Positions 42,714-51,756 of a stretch of DNA of 57,082 nt are shown here, one piece after another. The notes beneath the pieces are model-generated. The model made no database searches, had not been told where the DNA came from, and saw only the letters and a program-made list of their open reading frames with translations. Both the position numbers and the translations under genes were made by a program. Source of the stretch: Pseudomonadota bacterium (GTDB taxonomy: Bacteria; Pseudomonadota; Alphaproteobacteria; Rhizobiales; Rhizobiaceae). Every line of letters begins with the position of its first letter. Within the stretch, counting starts at the first letter, position 1. The DNA lies in assembly GCA_023444445.1 (NCBI GenBank), contig JAEXMK010000083.1, positions 1-57,082 of the forward strand. The letters are read 5' to 3'.

Positions 42714-43037
42714 ATGCGGTACCGCACCACTTTTGGCCTCGCTGGGCCATTCGTCACCTGGGCTTTATGCTTTCTGGCATTATATACCGCGCAATTTGTC
42801 GGCTGTGCCTGGGGGTGGGACGTTCGGTTCTACGCCGGGGTTTCCCTGCTTCGATTTGTTCTGATCGGCCTGCTCGCCCTGTCTCTTTTCCTGCTCGTCA
42901 TCTGGTGGAAAAAACTGAAACGCCGTCGGACGGAAGAGAATGATGTGCTTTCAGCAATAACCCACGTCGCGGCATTGGCAGCGCTTGCCGCAACTGTTTT
43001 TGTCTTTCCTGGCGTATTCTGGCTCAGTGTTTGTTGA
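42714..43037 (+). CDS. Small membrane protein of the cox cluster
   Basis: 107 residues from the ATG at 42714, with GGAGGG 8 bases upstream and only 1 base between the preceding stop and this start. Three hydrophobic stretches: FVTWALCFLALYTAQFVGC, RFVLIGLLALSLFLLVIWW and AALAALAATVFVFPGVFWL, with a basic loop KKLKRRR. It could be a small accessory oxidase subunit, but no family could be named. Confidence 0.75.
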   Translation: MRYRTTFGLAGPFVTWALCFLALYTAQFVGCAWGWDVRFYAGVSLLRFVLIGLLALSLFLLVIWWKKLKRRRTEENDVLSAITHVAALAALAATVFVFPGVFWLSVC

Positions 43038-43091
43038 TGTGGATCGGCATTGCGCTCAGCCGGCCATACTCGGCCGCGCCAAATGTTTCGT

Positions 43092-43238
43092 CTACGGAAC
43101 GCGCTTCAGCGCATGGCTCATGGCGAGTTGGGAGAGACCGATATACTCGCCTGCGGCGGTCATATTGCCTTTGACGACGAGGGCGTAGATGACCTTGAGT
43201 AGATTGAGATCGATGGATCCCAATGAAAATCGCTGCAT
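43092..43238 (-). pseudogene. LysR regulator N-terminal stub
   Basis: 49 codons from an ATG at 43238: MQRFSLGSIDLNLLKVIYAL, VVKGNMTAAGEYIGLSQLAM, SHALKR, the classic LysR helix-turn-helix. It then ends at a stop with no effector domain in any frame nearby. A truncated gene that could at most give a bare DNA-binding peptide. Confidence 0.7.
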
Positions 43239-43649
43239 GCGAACCTGCCTTAGCCTTCGAAACGTGCGTGAACACTCGTTTTGGGTTGTAGAACATTTTG
43301 ATGTGCTCGAATACGTCCAGACAGGTCTAACCATCCCCATCTCAAGCAAGATGATTGGAGGCATTTGCCTATGCCCGCCCGCTTGCAACAATAGAACCCA
43401 CCGCCATTGCAAACGGGCTGCCGGCGGAGACCTCGATAGGTTACCATGGTGTTGACACGCCGGTGAAAGCATTGGCACCGGTCGACCATGAAGCACTCGT
43501 GCTTTTGTCGCCTGGGAACGGAAGACGCGATCCACTGCGATGTCCGTCGCGCATGGATCGCAAATGCGACAGTGCCTCTAGCTCGGGCGCCCAGCATTTT
43601 TGTGACGACATAGGTCGACTACCGACGTGCTCCCGTTTTTGAGACGGCT
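43239..43649. other. Intergenic region without recognised gene
   Basis: 411 bases between the LysR stub and the PAS gene. Short open frames exist on both strands, but none shows recognisable motifs or a good ribosome site. Probably decayed sequence left by the event that truncated the LysR gene. Confidence 0.4.
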
Positions 43650-44153
43650 TCATGAATTGGTTGATGAGAGAGAGCGTAATGCTGAGGAAAGGTAGCGTTG
43701 AGTTAGCTCTAAGCCGTCGATTTTGGCGAGATCAAGCGCGGCATCGATATGCTTTTCCAATCCGGATGCGTTGAGCTTCATCTCCATTTCTCTTTCGATT
43801 AGCACGATACCCGAATAAATGGACGGCACGCCGTCTTGATCCTTCGAGCAAGAACCCATGCTTAGGAGAGATCTTATATGTCCGTCAGCGCATCGGATGC
43901 GGTAAGGCGAAACGAATGGCCTGCCACCAAGGATGACGTCGTGTATTCGCGCAGCAAGGCGAGGGCGATCTTCTTCTACAATCCGTTCAAGAATGGCTTC
44001 GACTGGAATGCCTTTGGCGAGGTCATCTTCGCTAATCTCGTAAATCGCGGCAAAAGCTGCATCGGCAGTCAGCGTGTTCGTTGACAACGACCACGAATAG
44101 AATCCAGCTCCATCCAGAAGATTTTCAACCAAGCTTCTAGGCGGCGTTTCCAT
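43650..44153 (-). CDS. PAS domain-containing protein
   Basis: 167 residues from the ATG at 44153, chosen because GGGAGCGG lies about 9 bases upstream. A PAS fold of the PAS_3 type: GAGFYSWSLSTNTLTADAAF, ILERIVEEDRPRLAARIHDV and FVSPYRIRCADGHIRSLLSM. The C-terminal 45 residues (EREMEMKLNASGLEKHIDAA and following) are helical and may dimerise or interact with a partner. No output domain is attached, so it is a stand-alone sensor or regulator of unknown ligand. Confidence 0.75.
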   Translation of the reverse strand: METPPRSLVENLLDGAGFYSWSLSTNTLTADAAFAAIYEISEDDLAKGIPVEAILERIVEEDRPRLAARIHDVILGGRPFVSPYRIRCADGHIRSLLSMGSCSKDQDGVPSIYSGIVLIEREMEMKLNASGLEKHIDAALDLAKIDGLELTQRYLSSALRSLSSTNS

Positions 44154-44359
44154 GCCGGTCCGCTCCCTCTCGCGTTGCTCTATTGAAGAGCATGCAATCC
44201 GCTTTACTAATAAAATGCAAGGTTGTTTCATAGTCGATCTGCAACGCAGTCACCGTCGTTCTTCGCAATTGAGCTGCCAGTATAAACGGACGGCGTGGCT
44301 TCGAATTGGCGGTTCGGCACTTCACTTAAATCACATAGTGACGAAGGCAGATTTTCCGG

Positions 44360-45457
44360 TCAAAAACCCAAGCCGAGTTGCGACGGTTCCTCGTCTTCGG
44401 CTTCCCTTTCATTGGTGAGCGACGACAGCGTTACACCGAGGAGCCGAACCGGTCGCTTGAATGGATAGACACCGGCGAGAAGGGCATTGGCCGCGTCGAG
44501 GATGTTTTCGACGCCCGAATAGGGGAGGGCAATTGTCCTGCTCCGCGTCGCCTGGGTGAAGTCGGAATATTTGATCTTCACCGTCACCGTCTTGCCGCTG
44601 AATCCCTTGGCCTCGCAATAGCCCCAGACCTTTTCCGCAAGCGGCCGGAGCTCTTTGGTCGCGAGGTCGAGGTCGTCAATGTCCGCGGTAAACGTATCTT
44701 CCGCGCCGACGGACTTTCGCACCCGATCCGGCCTGACCTGCCGCTCATCGATGCCCCGGGCGATGCCATAAAAGTACGGACCGGATTTTCCGAAATGCTC
44801 GGCCAGAAAAGGCAAGGACTTTGCCTTCAGATCCGCACCGGTCTCGATCCCAAGCCGGTGCATCTTTTCCGCTGTGGCCGGGCCGACGCCATGGAATTTC
44901 TTGACCGCGAGCTGTTCGACAAAGGCCGGACCGTTCTTCGGCGTAATCACGGCCTGGCCGTTCGGCTTGTTCAAATCGGACGCCATTTTGGCCAGGAACT
45001 TATTGTATGAAATCCCGGCCGAAGCGTTCAGTCCTGTTACCTCCTTGATCCTGGCACGGATTTCCAGAGCGATCTCCGTGGCAATGGGCATATGCTTCAG
45101 ATTTTCGGTAACGTCGAGATAGGCCTCGTCGAGCGACAAGGGTTCGATGATCGGCGTGTAGTCCGCAAAAATCTCACGGATCTGTTGCGAGACGGCGCGA
45201 TAGACTTCAAACCTGGGCTTCACGAAGATCAGATCGGGGCATTTTCGCGCCGCCGTGACTGACGGCATGGCCGAGCGCACGCCGAATTCCCGCGCCTCGT
45301 AGCTTGCTGCTGCGACGACCCCACGGGCAGCCGCTCCGCCAACAGCCAAGGGTTTGCCACGAAGCTCCGGATTGTCGCGCTGCTCGACCGACGCGTAGAA
45401 GGCATCCATGTCCACATGGATGATTTTTCTGACGGTTGAGACGGAGGCGATGTCCAT
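44360..45457 (-). CDS. dinB: DNA polymerase IV (Y family)
   Basis: 365 residues from the ATG at 45457; a TTG at 45466 adds three. Y-family polymerase: palm motif IIHVDMDAFYASVEQRDNPE with catalytic Asp, SLDEAYLDVTEN with the second acidic pair, ASAGISYNKFLAKMASDLNK, helix-hairpin-helix FHGVGPATAEKMHRLGIETG, and a C-terminal little finger ending RLLGVTLSSLTNE. It copies past damaged or mispaired bases with low fidelity. A LexA-like box lies upstream. Confidence 0.94.
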   Translation of the reverse strand: MDIASVSTVRKIIHVDMDAFYASVEQRDNPELRGKPLAVGGAAARGVVAAASYEAREFGVRSAMPSVTAARKCPDLIFVKPRFEVYRAVSQQIREIFADYTPIIEPLSLDEAYLDVTENLKHMPIATEIALEIRARIKEVTGLNASAGISYNKFLAKMASDLNKPNGQAVITPKNGPAFVEQLAVKKFHGVGPATAEKMHRLGIETGADLKAKSLPFLAEHFGKSGPYFYGIARGIDERQVRPDRVRKSVGAEDTFTADIDDLDLATKELRPLAEKVWGYCEAKGFSGKTVTVKIKYSDFTQATRSRTIALPYSGVENILDAANALLAGVYPFKRPVRLLGVTLSSLTNEREAEDEEPSQLGLGF

Positions 45458-45478
45458 TACGATCAAGAGTCTTCAGTG

Positions 45479-45493
45479 AAACGAAACGGGAAC
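45479..45493 (-). promoter_or_regulatory. Candidate LexA box upstream of dinB
   Basis: On the minus strand GTTCCCGTTTCGTTT, that is GTTC-N7-GTTT, one base from the alphaproteobacterial SOS box GTTC-N7-GTTC. It ends 22 bases before the dinB ATG. Confidence 0.4.
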
Positions 45494-45684
45494 ATAGCAG
45501 CTTCCGGCGCGGCATCCAAGTGCCGGCGATATTTGTTGGATCGACTGAGGGAAATTAGTCGCTTATTCAGGCGTTTGATCATCAACTCAAGTGAATGGGA
45601 GCTTGCCAGACTGGATGCTGGATCGCATCTTGACTGATATGCCGCAGGCGCGATTTGATATTTGTGGCTATAAGAGGACTGCCA

Positions 45685-46341
45685 ATGGAAGTCGCGCCGC
45701 CGCTGCGAGACAACGCAAAAAACGACCAACCGCCCGCAACCGTCGCGGCAGTGATCCTGGCTGCTGGGAAAGCCAGCCGCATGGGTGAGGGCGGAAGCCA
45801 TAAGCTGCTGGCCGAATTCGATGGAGAGCCGCTGGTGCGCCGTGCGGCCAAAACAGCGCTCGCCGCCAATGTGGACTTCGTCATCGTTGTGACCGGTCAC
45901 CGTCGGGATGAGATAGAGGCAGCACTCCTGGGGCTGGAGGTGACCGCCATCTGTAATCCAGATTATGAATCCGGCATGGCGAGCTCGCTGATCGCGGGAT
46001 ATTCAGCCGCAGCAGCGCGTGGTGTCGATGGCGTTCTCGTCATGCTTGCGGATATGCCCGGGGTGACGGTCGGTGACCTCAACGCCCTGATCTCGTCTTT
46101 CCGCCAATCTTCCGGACATGCGATTATTCGCGCGGTTTCCCGCGGCAAACGTGGCAATCCGGTCATCCTTCCGAAGTCACTCAACGATTCCATCATGCGG
46201 CTCGAAGGCGACGTCGGTGCGCGGCACCTCGTAGAAACGTCGGGGAGCCCGGTCATCGATTTTGATATCGGTGATGCGGCCCGTCTGGATGTCGATACGC
46301 CCGAGGAGGTGCTTGCGGCCGGGGGCGTTTTGAAAAGATAA
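45685..46341 (+). CDS. MocA-like molybdenum cofactor nucleotidyltransferase
   Basis: 218 residues from the ATG at 45685 (GAGG 8 bases upstream). Nucleotide-binding signature VAAVILAAGKASRMGEGGSH, KLLAEFDGEPLVRRA, VVTGHRRDEIEAAL, metal site VLVMLADMPGV and late GDVGARHLVETS with DIDTPEE-like DVDTPEEVL. MocA attaches CMP to molybdopterin to give the cytosine dinucleotide form used by the xanthine oxidase family. The PaoABC oxidoreductase encoded next is such an enzyme, which supports this assignment. Confidence 0.87.
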   Translation: MEVAPPLRDNAKNDQPPATVAAVILAAGKASRMGEGGSHKLLAEFDGEPLVRRAAKTALAANVDFVIVVTGHRRDEIEAALLGLEVTAICNPDYESGMASSLIAGYSAAAARGVDGVLVMLADMPGVTVGDLNALISSFRQSSGHAIIRAVSRGKRGNPVILPKSLNDSIMRLEGDVGARHLVETSGSPVIDFDIGDAARLDVDTPEEVLAAGGVLKR

Positions 46342-46599
46342 GGTCCGTGCACGAACCGAAAAAGCAGCCAGATGTCCTCGAGACATCCGATGTGCGCTGG
46401 GTGGGAAACCACATCGCTCTATTGCGCCCGGGATACGGTGCGAACCGCTCATTTTCCGTCGCATTTTGTGAACAACAAGCCACATGCCTCATTTCGGGGT
46501 CGAGGCCCAATACCGGGCCTCGACATTTCGGCGCCTGTGCCAGGGGCAACTGGTTTCTACCCGGGTGAAACACCAGGAAGATTGCCGCCGCCAATGGCG

Positions 46600-48903
46600 T
46601 CAGTTGAGATCAACCATCAGCTTGTCCAGTGTGATGGGCAGGTCGCGAACACGAACTCCTGTCGCATTATAAACCGCATTGGCAACGGCCGCACCAACTC
46701 CGGTTATGCCGATTTCTCCTATACCCCGCGCGCCCATCGGCGCCTGCGGGTCGGGCTTGTTGGTATAGAGGATTTCGATTGACGGTACATCCATTTGCAC
46801 CGGCACGTGGTAATCGGCCAGCGAGGCGTTGACAACGCGGCCTGTCCGCTCATCGAAGTTGGTTTCTTCGGTGAGCGCAAGACCGATGCCCATGATGATA
46901 CCGCCCTTGAACTGGCTGGTTGCCATTTTGTGGTTCAGTATCTGACCAGCATCGAAGGAACCTAAGAAGCGCGAAACACGGGTCTCCCCTGTGAGGGCAC
47001 TAACGCGTACCTCGCAGAACTGGGCGCCGTAGGAATGCATGGAAAAGGCTTCCATCTCGGCTGGTGCGGGTGCTTCCGCCTCGCAAACGAGCTCTTCTCG
47101 CCCCGCCCTTTGGAGGATCGATTGGTAGCTCTCAAACCGGCTATTGTCGCTGACGTGCGACAGCCCGCCGTCTCTCGGTTCGACTTCGAGAAGCGACAGT
47201 CCGGCAAGCGGTGAGTCATTGCCGGCTAGCTTGATCAATTCCTCTACGAAGACCTCGGTTGCGGCAATGATCGCGCCGCCAATGGAGGCGGTCTGGGTCG
47301 AACCTCCGGCGATCACACCCTTTGGCAGTCTGCTGTCACCATATTCGAAAGTCACCTGATCGAGCGGCAAGCCCAACCGTGCTGCGAGATGCTGCACCTG
47401 AACCGTCGCGGTTCCCATTCCCATATCGTGGACGGCAGTTGAAACGGTGACATGGCCGTCCGCCGTCAGCTTGATCCGGGCCGCACCTCCGGGAAACCGG
47501 TGGTATGGATAGGTCGCGGTGGCGCATCCCATGCCTATCAGCCATTCGCCTTCGCGTCTTTGGCGCGGTGTCTGGCTGCGTTTGTCCCAACCAAATTGTT
47601 TTGCGCCTTCGTCATAGGCTTCAATGAGATAGCGGGAAGAGAACGGCTTGCCAGTTGTCGGGTCTTTTTCCGGCTCGATCCGCCGACGCAGCTCGATCGG
47701 ATCCAGTTCCAATTTTTCGGCCAGTTCATCCAGCGCACATTCAAGCGCGAAGGTGCCAACGGACTCACCCGGTGCGCGCATGAAGGTGTTCACCAGCATG
47801 TCCATGTCGGCAACGTTCTGGCCGATGCTGAACGTTCTGGCGGCATAGAGGTGGCGCGCAGGAAAGGTAAATTGCTCCGGGCAGGAATTATGCGACGTCA
47901 TCGCTGCCGTTCCGGTGTGGATCAGCGCATCGAGCGTGCCGTCGGCTTTCGCCCCCAGGGCAACACGCTGTTCAGTGACCGTGCGGCCGCCGACGATCCG
48001 GAAGACACCTTCGCGTGACAGCATGATGCGCACGGGCCGCTTTGCGAGTTTGGCTGCCGCGCAGGCGAGGATTTGGTGATCCCACAAACATTTGCCGCCA
48101 AAGCCGCCACCGACATAGGGCGAGGTAACATGCACCCTGCTGACATCAATTCCAAAAATATCCGCAAGCTGGCCCGTCGTCAGGTCGAGAAGCTGACTGG
48201 CGTCATGGACACGCAGTTCGTCATCATTCCAGGCAACGGTTGCCGCATGCAGCTCAATGGCATTGTGGTTGTGACGCGGTGTTCTGTAGATGAGATCGAC
48301 CTTGACCTCGGCATTGGCAAGCGCCGTTTCCGCATCGCCGATTTCCACGTATGGCGGCTGGCCGAGCAGGTTCTCAAGCTGGCGGGGCATTTTTTTCGCT
48401 TCATCGAAAGACGTGACCGCCGGCAGCAATTCATACGTCGCCTTGATGAGGGAAGCGGCGTAATCCGCCTGTTCCTGTGTTTCGGCGAGAACCAGCGCAA
48501 TCGGCTGACCGTTCCAGTGGATTTCGTCATTCTGCATGACAGGAAGATTGCTTGCTCCGGCCGCTGTCGGAGACGACATCATCAGCGATGGCGCCTTCAT
48601 CCGCGGTGCGTTGTTATAGGTCATGACGAGAATGACGCCGGGTGCGGCCTCCGCGGCGCCGACATCAAGTTCGGTGATGCGCCCACGGGCAACGGTGCTG
48701 AAAGCGAGTGCCGCGTAGCTGACGTTATCGTAGGGAAACTCTGCCGCAAAGCGCGTCTTGCCCTGGACTTTCATGGGGCCTTCGATGCGCGATACGGATT
48801 GCCCGAGGGAACCATGTTTGCGCAGTAGCGGATCGGTTTTGACGGCAGGCTGCCAGCGGCCTTGTCTGCCCGTCTCCGGCAGTGTCTGGGTATCGGCGCT
48901 CAT
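46600..48903 (-). CDS. PaoC-like molybdopterin-binding subunit of aldehyde oxidoreductase
   Basis: 767 residues, xanthine oxidase family large subunit. Moco-binding VTSPYVGGGFGGKCLWDHQ, MRAPGESVGTFALECALDEL, SIGGAIIAATEVFVEEL, and near the C-terminus GARGIGEIGITGVGAAVANA with the catalytic Glu. N-terminal region contains the small a/b hammerhead domain (SVSRIEGPMKVQGKTRFAAE). Oxidises aldehydes to acids with water as oxygen donor. Last gene of the order A-B-C; start overlaps paoB by ATGA. Needs the cytosine dinucleotide cofactor, probably made with the MocA encoded downstream. Confidence 0.92.
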   Translation of the reverse strand: MSADTQTLPETGRQGRWQPAVKTDPLLRKHGSLGQSVSRIEGPMKVQGKTRFAAEFPYDNVSYAALAFSTVARGRITELDVGAAEAAPGVILVMTYNNAPRMKAPSLMMSSPTAAGASNLPVMQNDEIHWNGQPIALVLAETQEQADYAASLIKATYELLPAVTSFDEAKKMPRQLENLLGQPPYVEIGDAETALANAEVKVDLIYRTPRHNHNAIELHAATVAWNDDELRVHDASQLLDLTTGQLADIFGIDVSRVHVTSPYVGGGFGGKCLWDHQILACAAAKLAKRPVRIMLSREGVFRIVGGRTVTEQRVALGAKADGTLDALIHTGTAAMTSHNSCPEQFTFPARHLYAARTFSIGQNVADMDMLVNTFMRAPGESVGTFALECALDELAEKLELDPIELRRRIEPEKDPTTGKPFSSRYLIEAYDEGAKQFGWDKRSQTPRQRREGEWLIGMGCATATYPYHRFPGGAARIKLTADGHVTVSTAVHDMGMGTATVQVQHLAARLGLPLDQVTFEYGDSRLPKGVIAGGSTQTASIGGAIIAATEVFVEELIKLAGNDSPLAGLSLLEVEPRDGGLSHVSDNSRFESYQSILQRAGREELVCEAEAPAPAEMEAFSMHSYGAQFCEVRVSALTGETRVSRFLGSFDAGQILNHKMATSQFKGGIIMGIGLALTEETNFDERTGRVVNASLADYHVPVQMDVPSIEILYTNKPDPQAPMGARGIGEIGITGVGAAVANAVYNATGVRVRDLPITLDKLMVDLN

Positions 48904-49889
48904 GCGTTTTCTCCCTTTAATTCCTCAAGAACCGCGACAATGGTGCGTTTTGCCAGTTCAATCTTGAAAGCATTGTCTCGCAGCCCCACTCCTTCGGCGA
49001 GTTCGGCCTCGGCAGTAGCCCGGAAGTGCTCCGCATCTGCCTTCTGGCCCTTTAGATGGGCTTCGGCCTTAAGGGCACGCCACGGCTTGTGAGCCACGCC
49101 GCCCAGCGCCAGCCTTACGTCGTTCACATTCCCATCGCCATCGAGATCCAGTGCCGCCGCAACGGAGACGAGCGCGAAAGCGTAACTCGCTCTATCCCTA
49201 ACTTTTCTGTAGGCGGATTTTTTTGCGAAAGGCAGCGCGGGAATTTCGACGGCCGTGATGAGTTCGTCCGGGTGAAGGGCGGTTTCGATTTCGGGCGTGT
49301 CGCCGGGCAGACGGTGGAGATCACGCAGCGGCAGGCTGCGCTTTCCTGCAGGACCCTGAAGGTGGACCACCGCATCAAGTGCGACCAGCGCGACGCACAT
49401 ATCGGATGGATGGGTCGCAACGCAGCTTGCAGATGCTCCGAGGATGGCGTGATAGCGGTTGAAACCCTCCAGCGCGTCACAGCCTGAGTGGGGCTCGCGC
49501 TTGTTGCAGTGGGCGGCATTGTCATAGAAATACCGACACCGGGTGCGCTGAAGAATGTTGCCTCCCACGGTCGCGACATTTCGAATTTGCGCGCTTGCAC
49601 CTGCCAGGACCGCGCGGGAGAGAACCGGAAATTGGGTCCTGACCGCACCATGGGCCGCAAACGCAGTGTTTTTCACGCCTGCCCCGATCAGCAGGCTGCC
49701 ATCGGCGCGCTGTTCGATGGTGCTCGACAGGTGCGTGACATCGATCAGCGTTTCCGGTTTTTCGACCGTTTCCCGCATGAGATCGACGAGATTGGTGCCG
49801 CCACCCAGATATTTCGTTGTCGGCCCGGCCTGTTTGAGCGTTATTGCCGACGCAGCATCAGAGGCTTGGTGGTAAGAGAAGATATTCAT
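48900..49889 (-). CDS. PaoB-like FAD-binding subunit
   Basis: 329 residues. FAD-binding PCMH-type domain with YLGGGTNLVDLMRETVEKPE near residue 30 and VATVGGNILQRTRC. It contains the extra cysteine-rich insertion RCRYFYDNAAHCNKREPHSG followed by C, which binds a 4Fe-4S cluster in E. coli PaoB and separates this group from ordinary CoxM/XdhB subunits. Passes electrons between the Mo site and acceptors. Overlaps both neighbours by ATGA, so the three subunits are translated together. Confidence 0.92.
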   Translation of the reverse strand: MNIFSYHQASDAASAITLKQAGPTTKYLGGGTNLVDLMRETVEKPETLIDVTHLSSTIEQRADGSLLIGAGVKNTAFAAHGAVRTQFPVLSRAVLAGASAQIRNVATVGGNILQRTRCRYFYDNAAHCNKREPHSGCDALEGFNRYHAILGASASCVATHPSDMCVALVALDAVVHLQGPAGKRSLPLRDLHRLPGDTPEIETALHPDELITAVEIPALPFAKKSAYRKVRDRASYAFALVSVAAALDLDGDGNVNDVRLALGGVAHKPWRALKAEAHLKGQKADAEHFRATAEAELAEGVGLRDNAFKIELAKRTIVAVLEELKGENA

Positions 49890-50419
49890 GCCCGTGCCCT
49901 TTCGTCGGTCTGCATCGCGGTCTGCTGGACCAGCGTTTCGGAAATCGCCTGAACGATGCCGTTATAGGCGCCGCAGCGACAGAGATTGCCGCTCATACGT
50001 TCGCGAATTTCGGTGTCATCGATCATGACACTGTCGCCCGAAAGATCGGCGGTGACGACGCTCGGGATGTTTCGCTCGATCTCGCCTGCCATGCCCACGG
50101 CGGAACATAGCTGCCCCGGCGTGCAATAGCCGCACTGGAAGCCTTCATGTTCGATAAAAGCCTTTTGCAACGGGTGAAGGTTGCCGTTGGCTGCAAGGCC
50201 CTCCACAGTCGTGATGTTGCGGCCCTGATACTGAACGGCGAGCGCGAGACAGGAATTGATACGCTCGCCATCGACCAGCACCGTGCACGCGCCGCATGCG
50301 CCCTGGTCGCATCCCTTCTTCGTGCCGGTAAATCCAAGATAGTTGCGCATGAGATCAAGCAGTGACGTGCGGATGTCCGCCTCCACCTCCACCGCCGTTC
50401 CGTTGATATTGAATCGCAT
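49886..50419 (-). CDS. PaoA-like 2Fe-2S subunit
   Basis: 177 residues. Plant-ferredoxin-type cluster in GTKKGCDQGACGACTVLVDG and a second cluster in GFQCGYCTPGQLCS with GNLCRCGAYNGI, as in all xanthine oxidase family small subunits. It starts directly with the ferredoxin fold (MRFNINGTAVEVEADI), so it lacks the Tat signal present on E. coli PaoA; the complex should stay in the cytosol unless the annotation start is wrong. GGGAG precedes the ATG. First subunit gene of the operon. Confidence 0.92.
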   Translation of the reverse strand: MRFNINGTAVEVEADIRTSLLDLMRNYLGFTGTKKGCDQGACGACTVLVDGERINSCLALAVQYQGRNITTVEGLAANGNLHPLQKAFIEHEGFQCGYCTPGQLCSAVGMAGEIERNIPSVVTADLSGDSVMIDDTEIRERMSGNLCRCGAYNGIVQAISETLVQQTAMQTDERARA

Positions 50420-50540
50420 TGGACATCTCCCTCATCTGAAGGTCCGCACGGAAACTCTCCTTGCGGCACCCATGGAGCTCATAGTGATGGTTTGCCTGTG
50501 GCTACTGTCGGATATGTTGATCCGTCGATCTGCTTTTGCT

Positions 50541-51530
50541 CTAGCTTTGCGTCACGTAGGACTGTCTGCAGGCGGCGATATCGGCGAGGACTGAGAGTGC
50601 CAGCGACTGTGCATCCCTTGCCCGTCCGAAAACACCGATTGGCGCTTTGATCCTGGCGATTGCCTCGTCCGAATGACCACTCCGACGCAATCGCTCGACG
50701 CGTTTCTCATGGGTGCGGGAACTGCCGAGAGCGCCGATGTAAAAGGGTGATGCGCGCAGTGCCGCCTCAAGGACCGGCATTTCCCGATCGAGGTCGTGCT
50801 GGAGAAGTGCAACTGCCGTATCGGGATCGATCATGGTGGGGTCGACGTTGGTCCGAGCCTCATCCTCAAGGAGGAAAACGTCGTATCCTGAGGCTCTCGC
50901 GATACTGGCGGTGGTCTCGACCTCGAGCGAGCGTCCGGAAAGAACCATACGCACTTTGGGACGATAGTGTGTAACGAAGCCGTCGCCGTTCCATCCTGTC
51001 CGGGTGTCTTCCACTCCAAGCGAAAGTTGTTCGACACCCGGCCGATAGCACAACGACGCGCGTCGGCGTTGATCCACCAACATGTTGATGGAACAGAGCG
51101 GCTCAACGTTTTTGACAAGATGAATAGCGACGGTAATTCCGCCTCCGCAGGGAAGGACGATGTCGAAGAAAGGCGAGCCTTCGCCCAGCATGACGAAACG
51201 ATCATGGCCAATCTTCATTGCCTGCAGGGCTTCGGCGGCGATAGCCGCTTCCGTGCATCCGCCAGAAACATATCCACAGTACCTGCCGTCCTCGGCAACC
51301 GCCATATGCGCGCCAAGCGGACGCGACGAACCACCGCGTATTTCCACCAAGGTGCATAGCGCCACCCGAAGCCCTGTCTTGCTGTTCTCGATTGCAAATT
51401 TCAGGACGTCATAAGCCTTGTCGGTGGAGAAAGCTTTTTGTGGCGTCGTCAAGACTGTGTTCTCGGCATTGCGAGGCAACCAATTCGCCGCATTTTCGTT
51501 GTGTCGGATGCTATCGGCCGATCTTGTCAT
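50541..51530 (-). CDS. XdhC/PaoD family cofactor insertion chaperone
   Basis: 329 residues from the ATG at 51530, with GGGAGG 6 bases upstream. N-terminal XdhC_CoxI part: VALCTLVEIRGGSSRPLGAH, YVSGGCTEAAIAAEALQ. C-terminal Rossmann-like part: FYIGALGSSRTHEKRVERLR, HSDEAIARIKAPIG. XdhC-type proteins bind and sulfurate the molybdenum cofactor and insert it into the matching oxidoreductase. It lies 121 bases upstream of paoA on the same strand, consistent with one operon, and is divergent from a TetR gene. Confidence 0.9.
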   Translation of the reverse strand: MTRSADSIRHNENAANWLPRNAENTVLTTPQKAFSTDKAYDVLKFAIENSKTGLRVALCTLVEIRGGSSRPLGAHMAVAEDGRYCGYVSGGCTEAAIAAEALQAMKIGHDRFVMLGEGSPFFDIVLPCGGGITVAIHLVKNVEPLCSINMLVDQRRRASLCYRPGVEQLSLGVEDTRTGWNGDGFVTHYRPKVRMVLSGRSLEVETTASIARASGYDVFLLEDEARTNVDPTMIDPDTAVALLQHDLDREMPVLEAALRASPFYIGALGSSRTHEKRVERLRRSGHSDEAIARIKAPIGVFGRARDAQSLALSVLADIAACRQSYVTQS

Positions 51531-51682
51531 AAGTGCCTCCCGCATTGTGACGTCAGAATGAGTGACGGACGGTTAAGTTCCTCAGGAACTCGTGAGTCGT
51601 CAGATGATCACCAGCGCCACTCGTTGATTTCGGCATGACATCCGCCTCCAATCTGATTTAAAGAAGCGAATGGCGCACCCAT

Positions 51683-51704
51683 AAACGGAGGCGCCTCCGT
51701 TTAA
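51683..51704. promoter_or_regulatory. Perfect 22-bp palindrome, putative TetR operator
   Basis: A 22-bp palindrome whose half-site is TAAACGGAGGC followed by its exact reverse complement. It lies between the divergent XdhC and TetR genes, 53 bases before the TetR GTG. Length and symmetry fit a TetR-family operator serving both directions. Confidence 0.75.
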
Positions 51705-51756
51705 CTTAGTAGCTTGCGATCGTTCGTCAAGCGATTTTTCGTGGAGTGGCCTTTCC

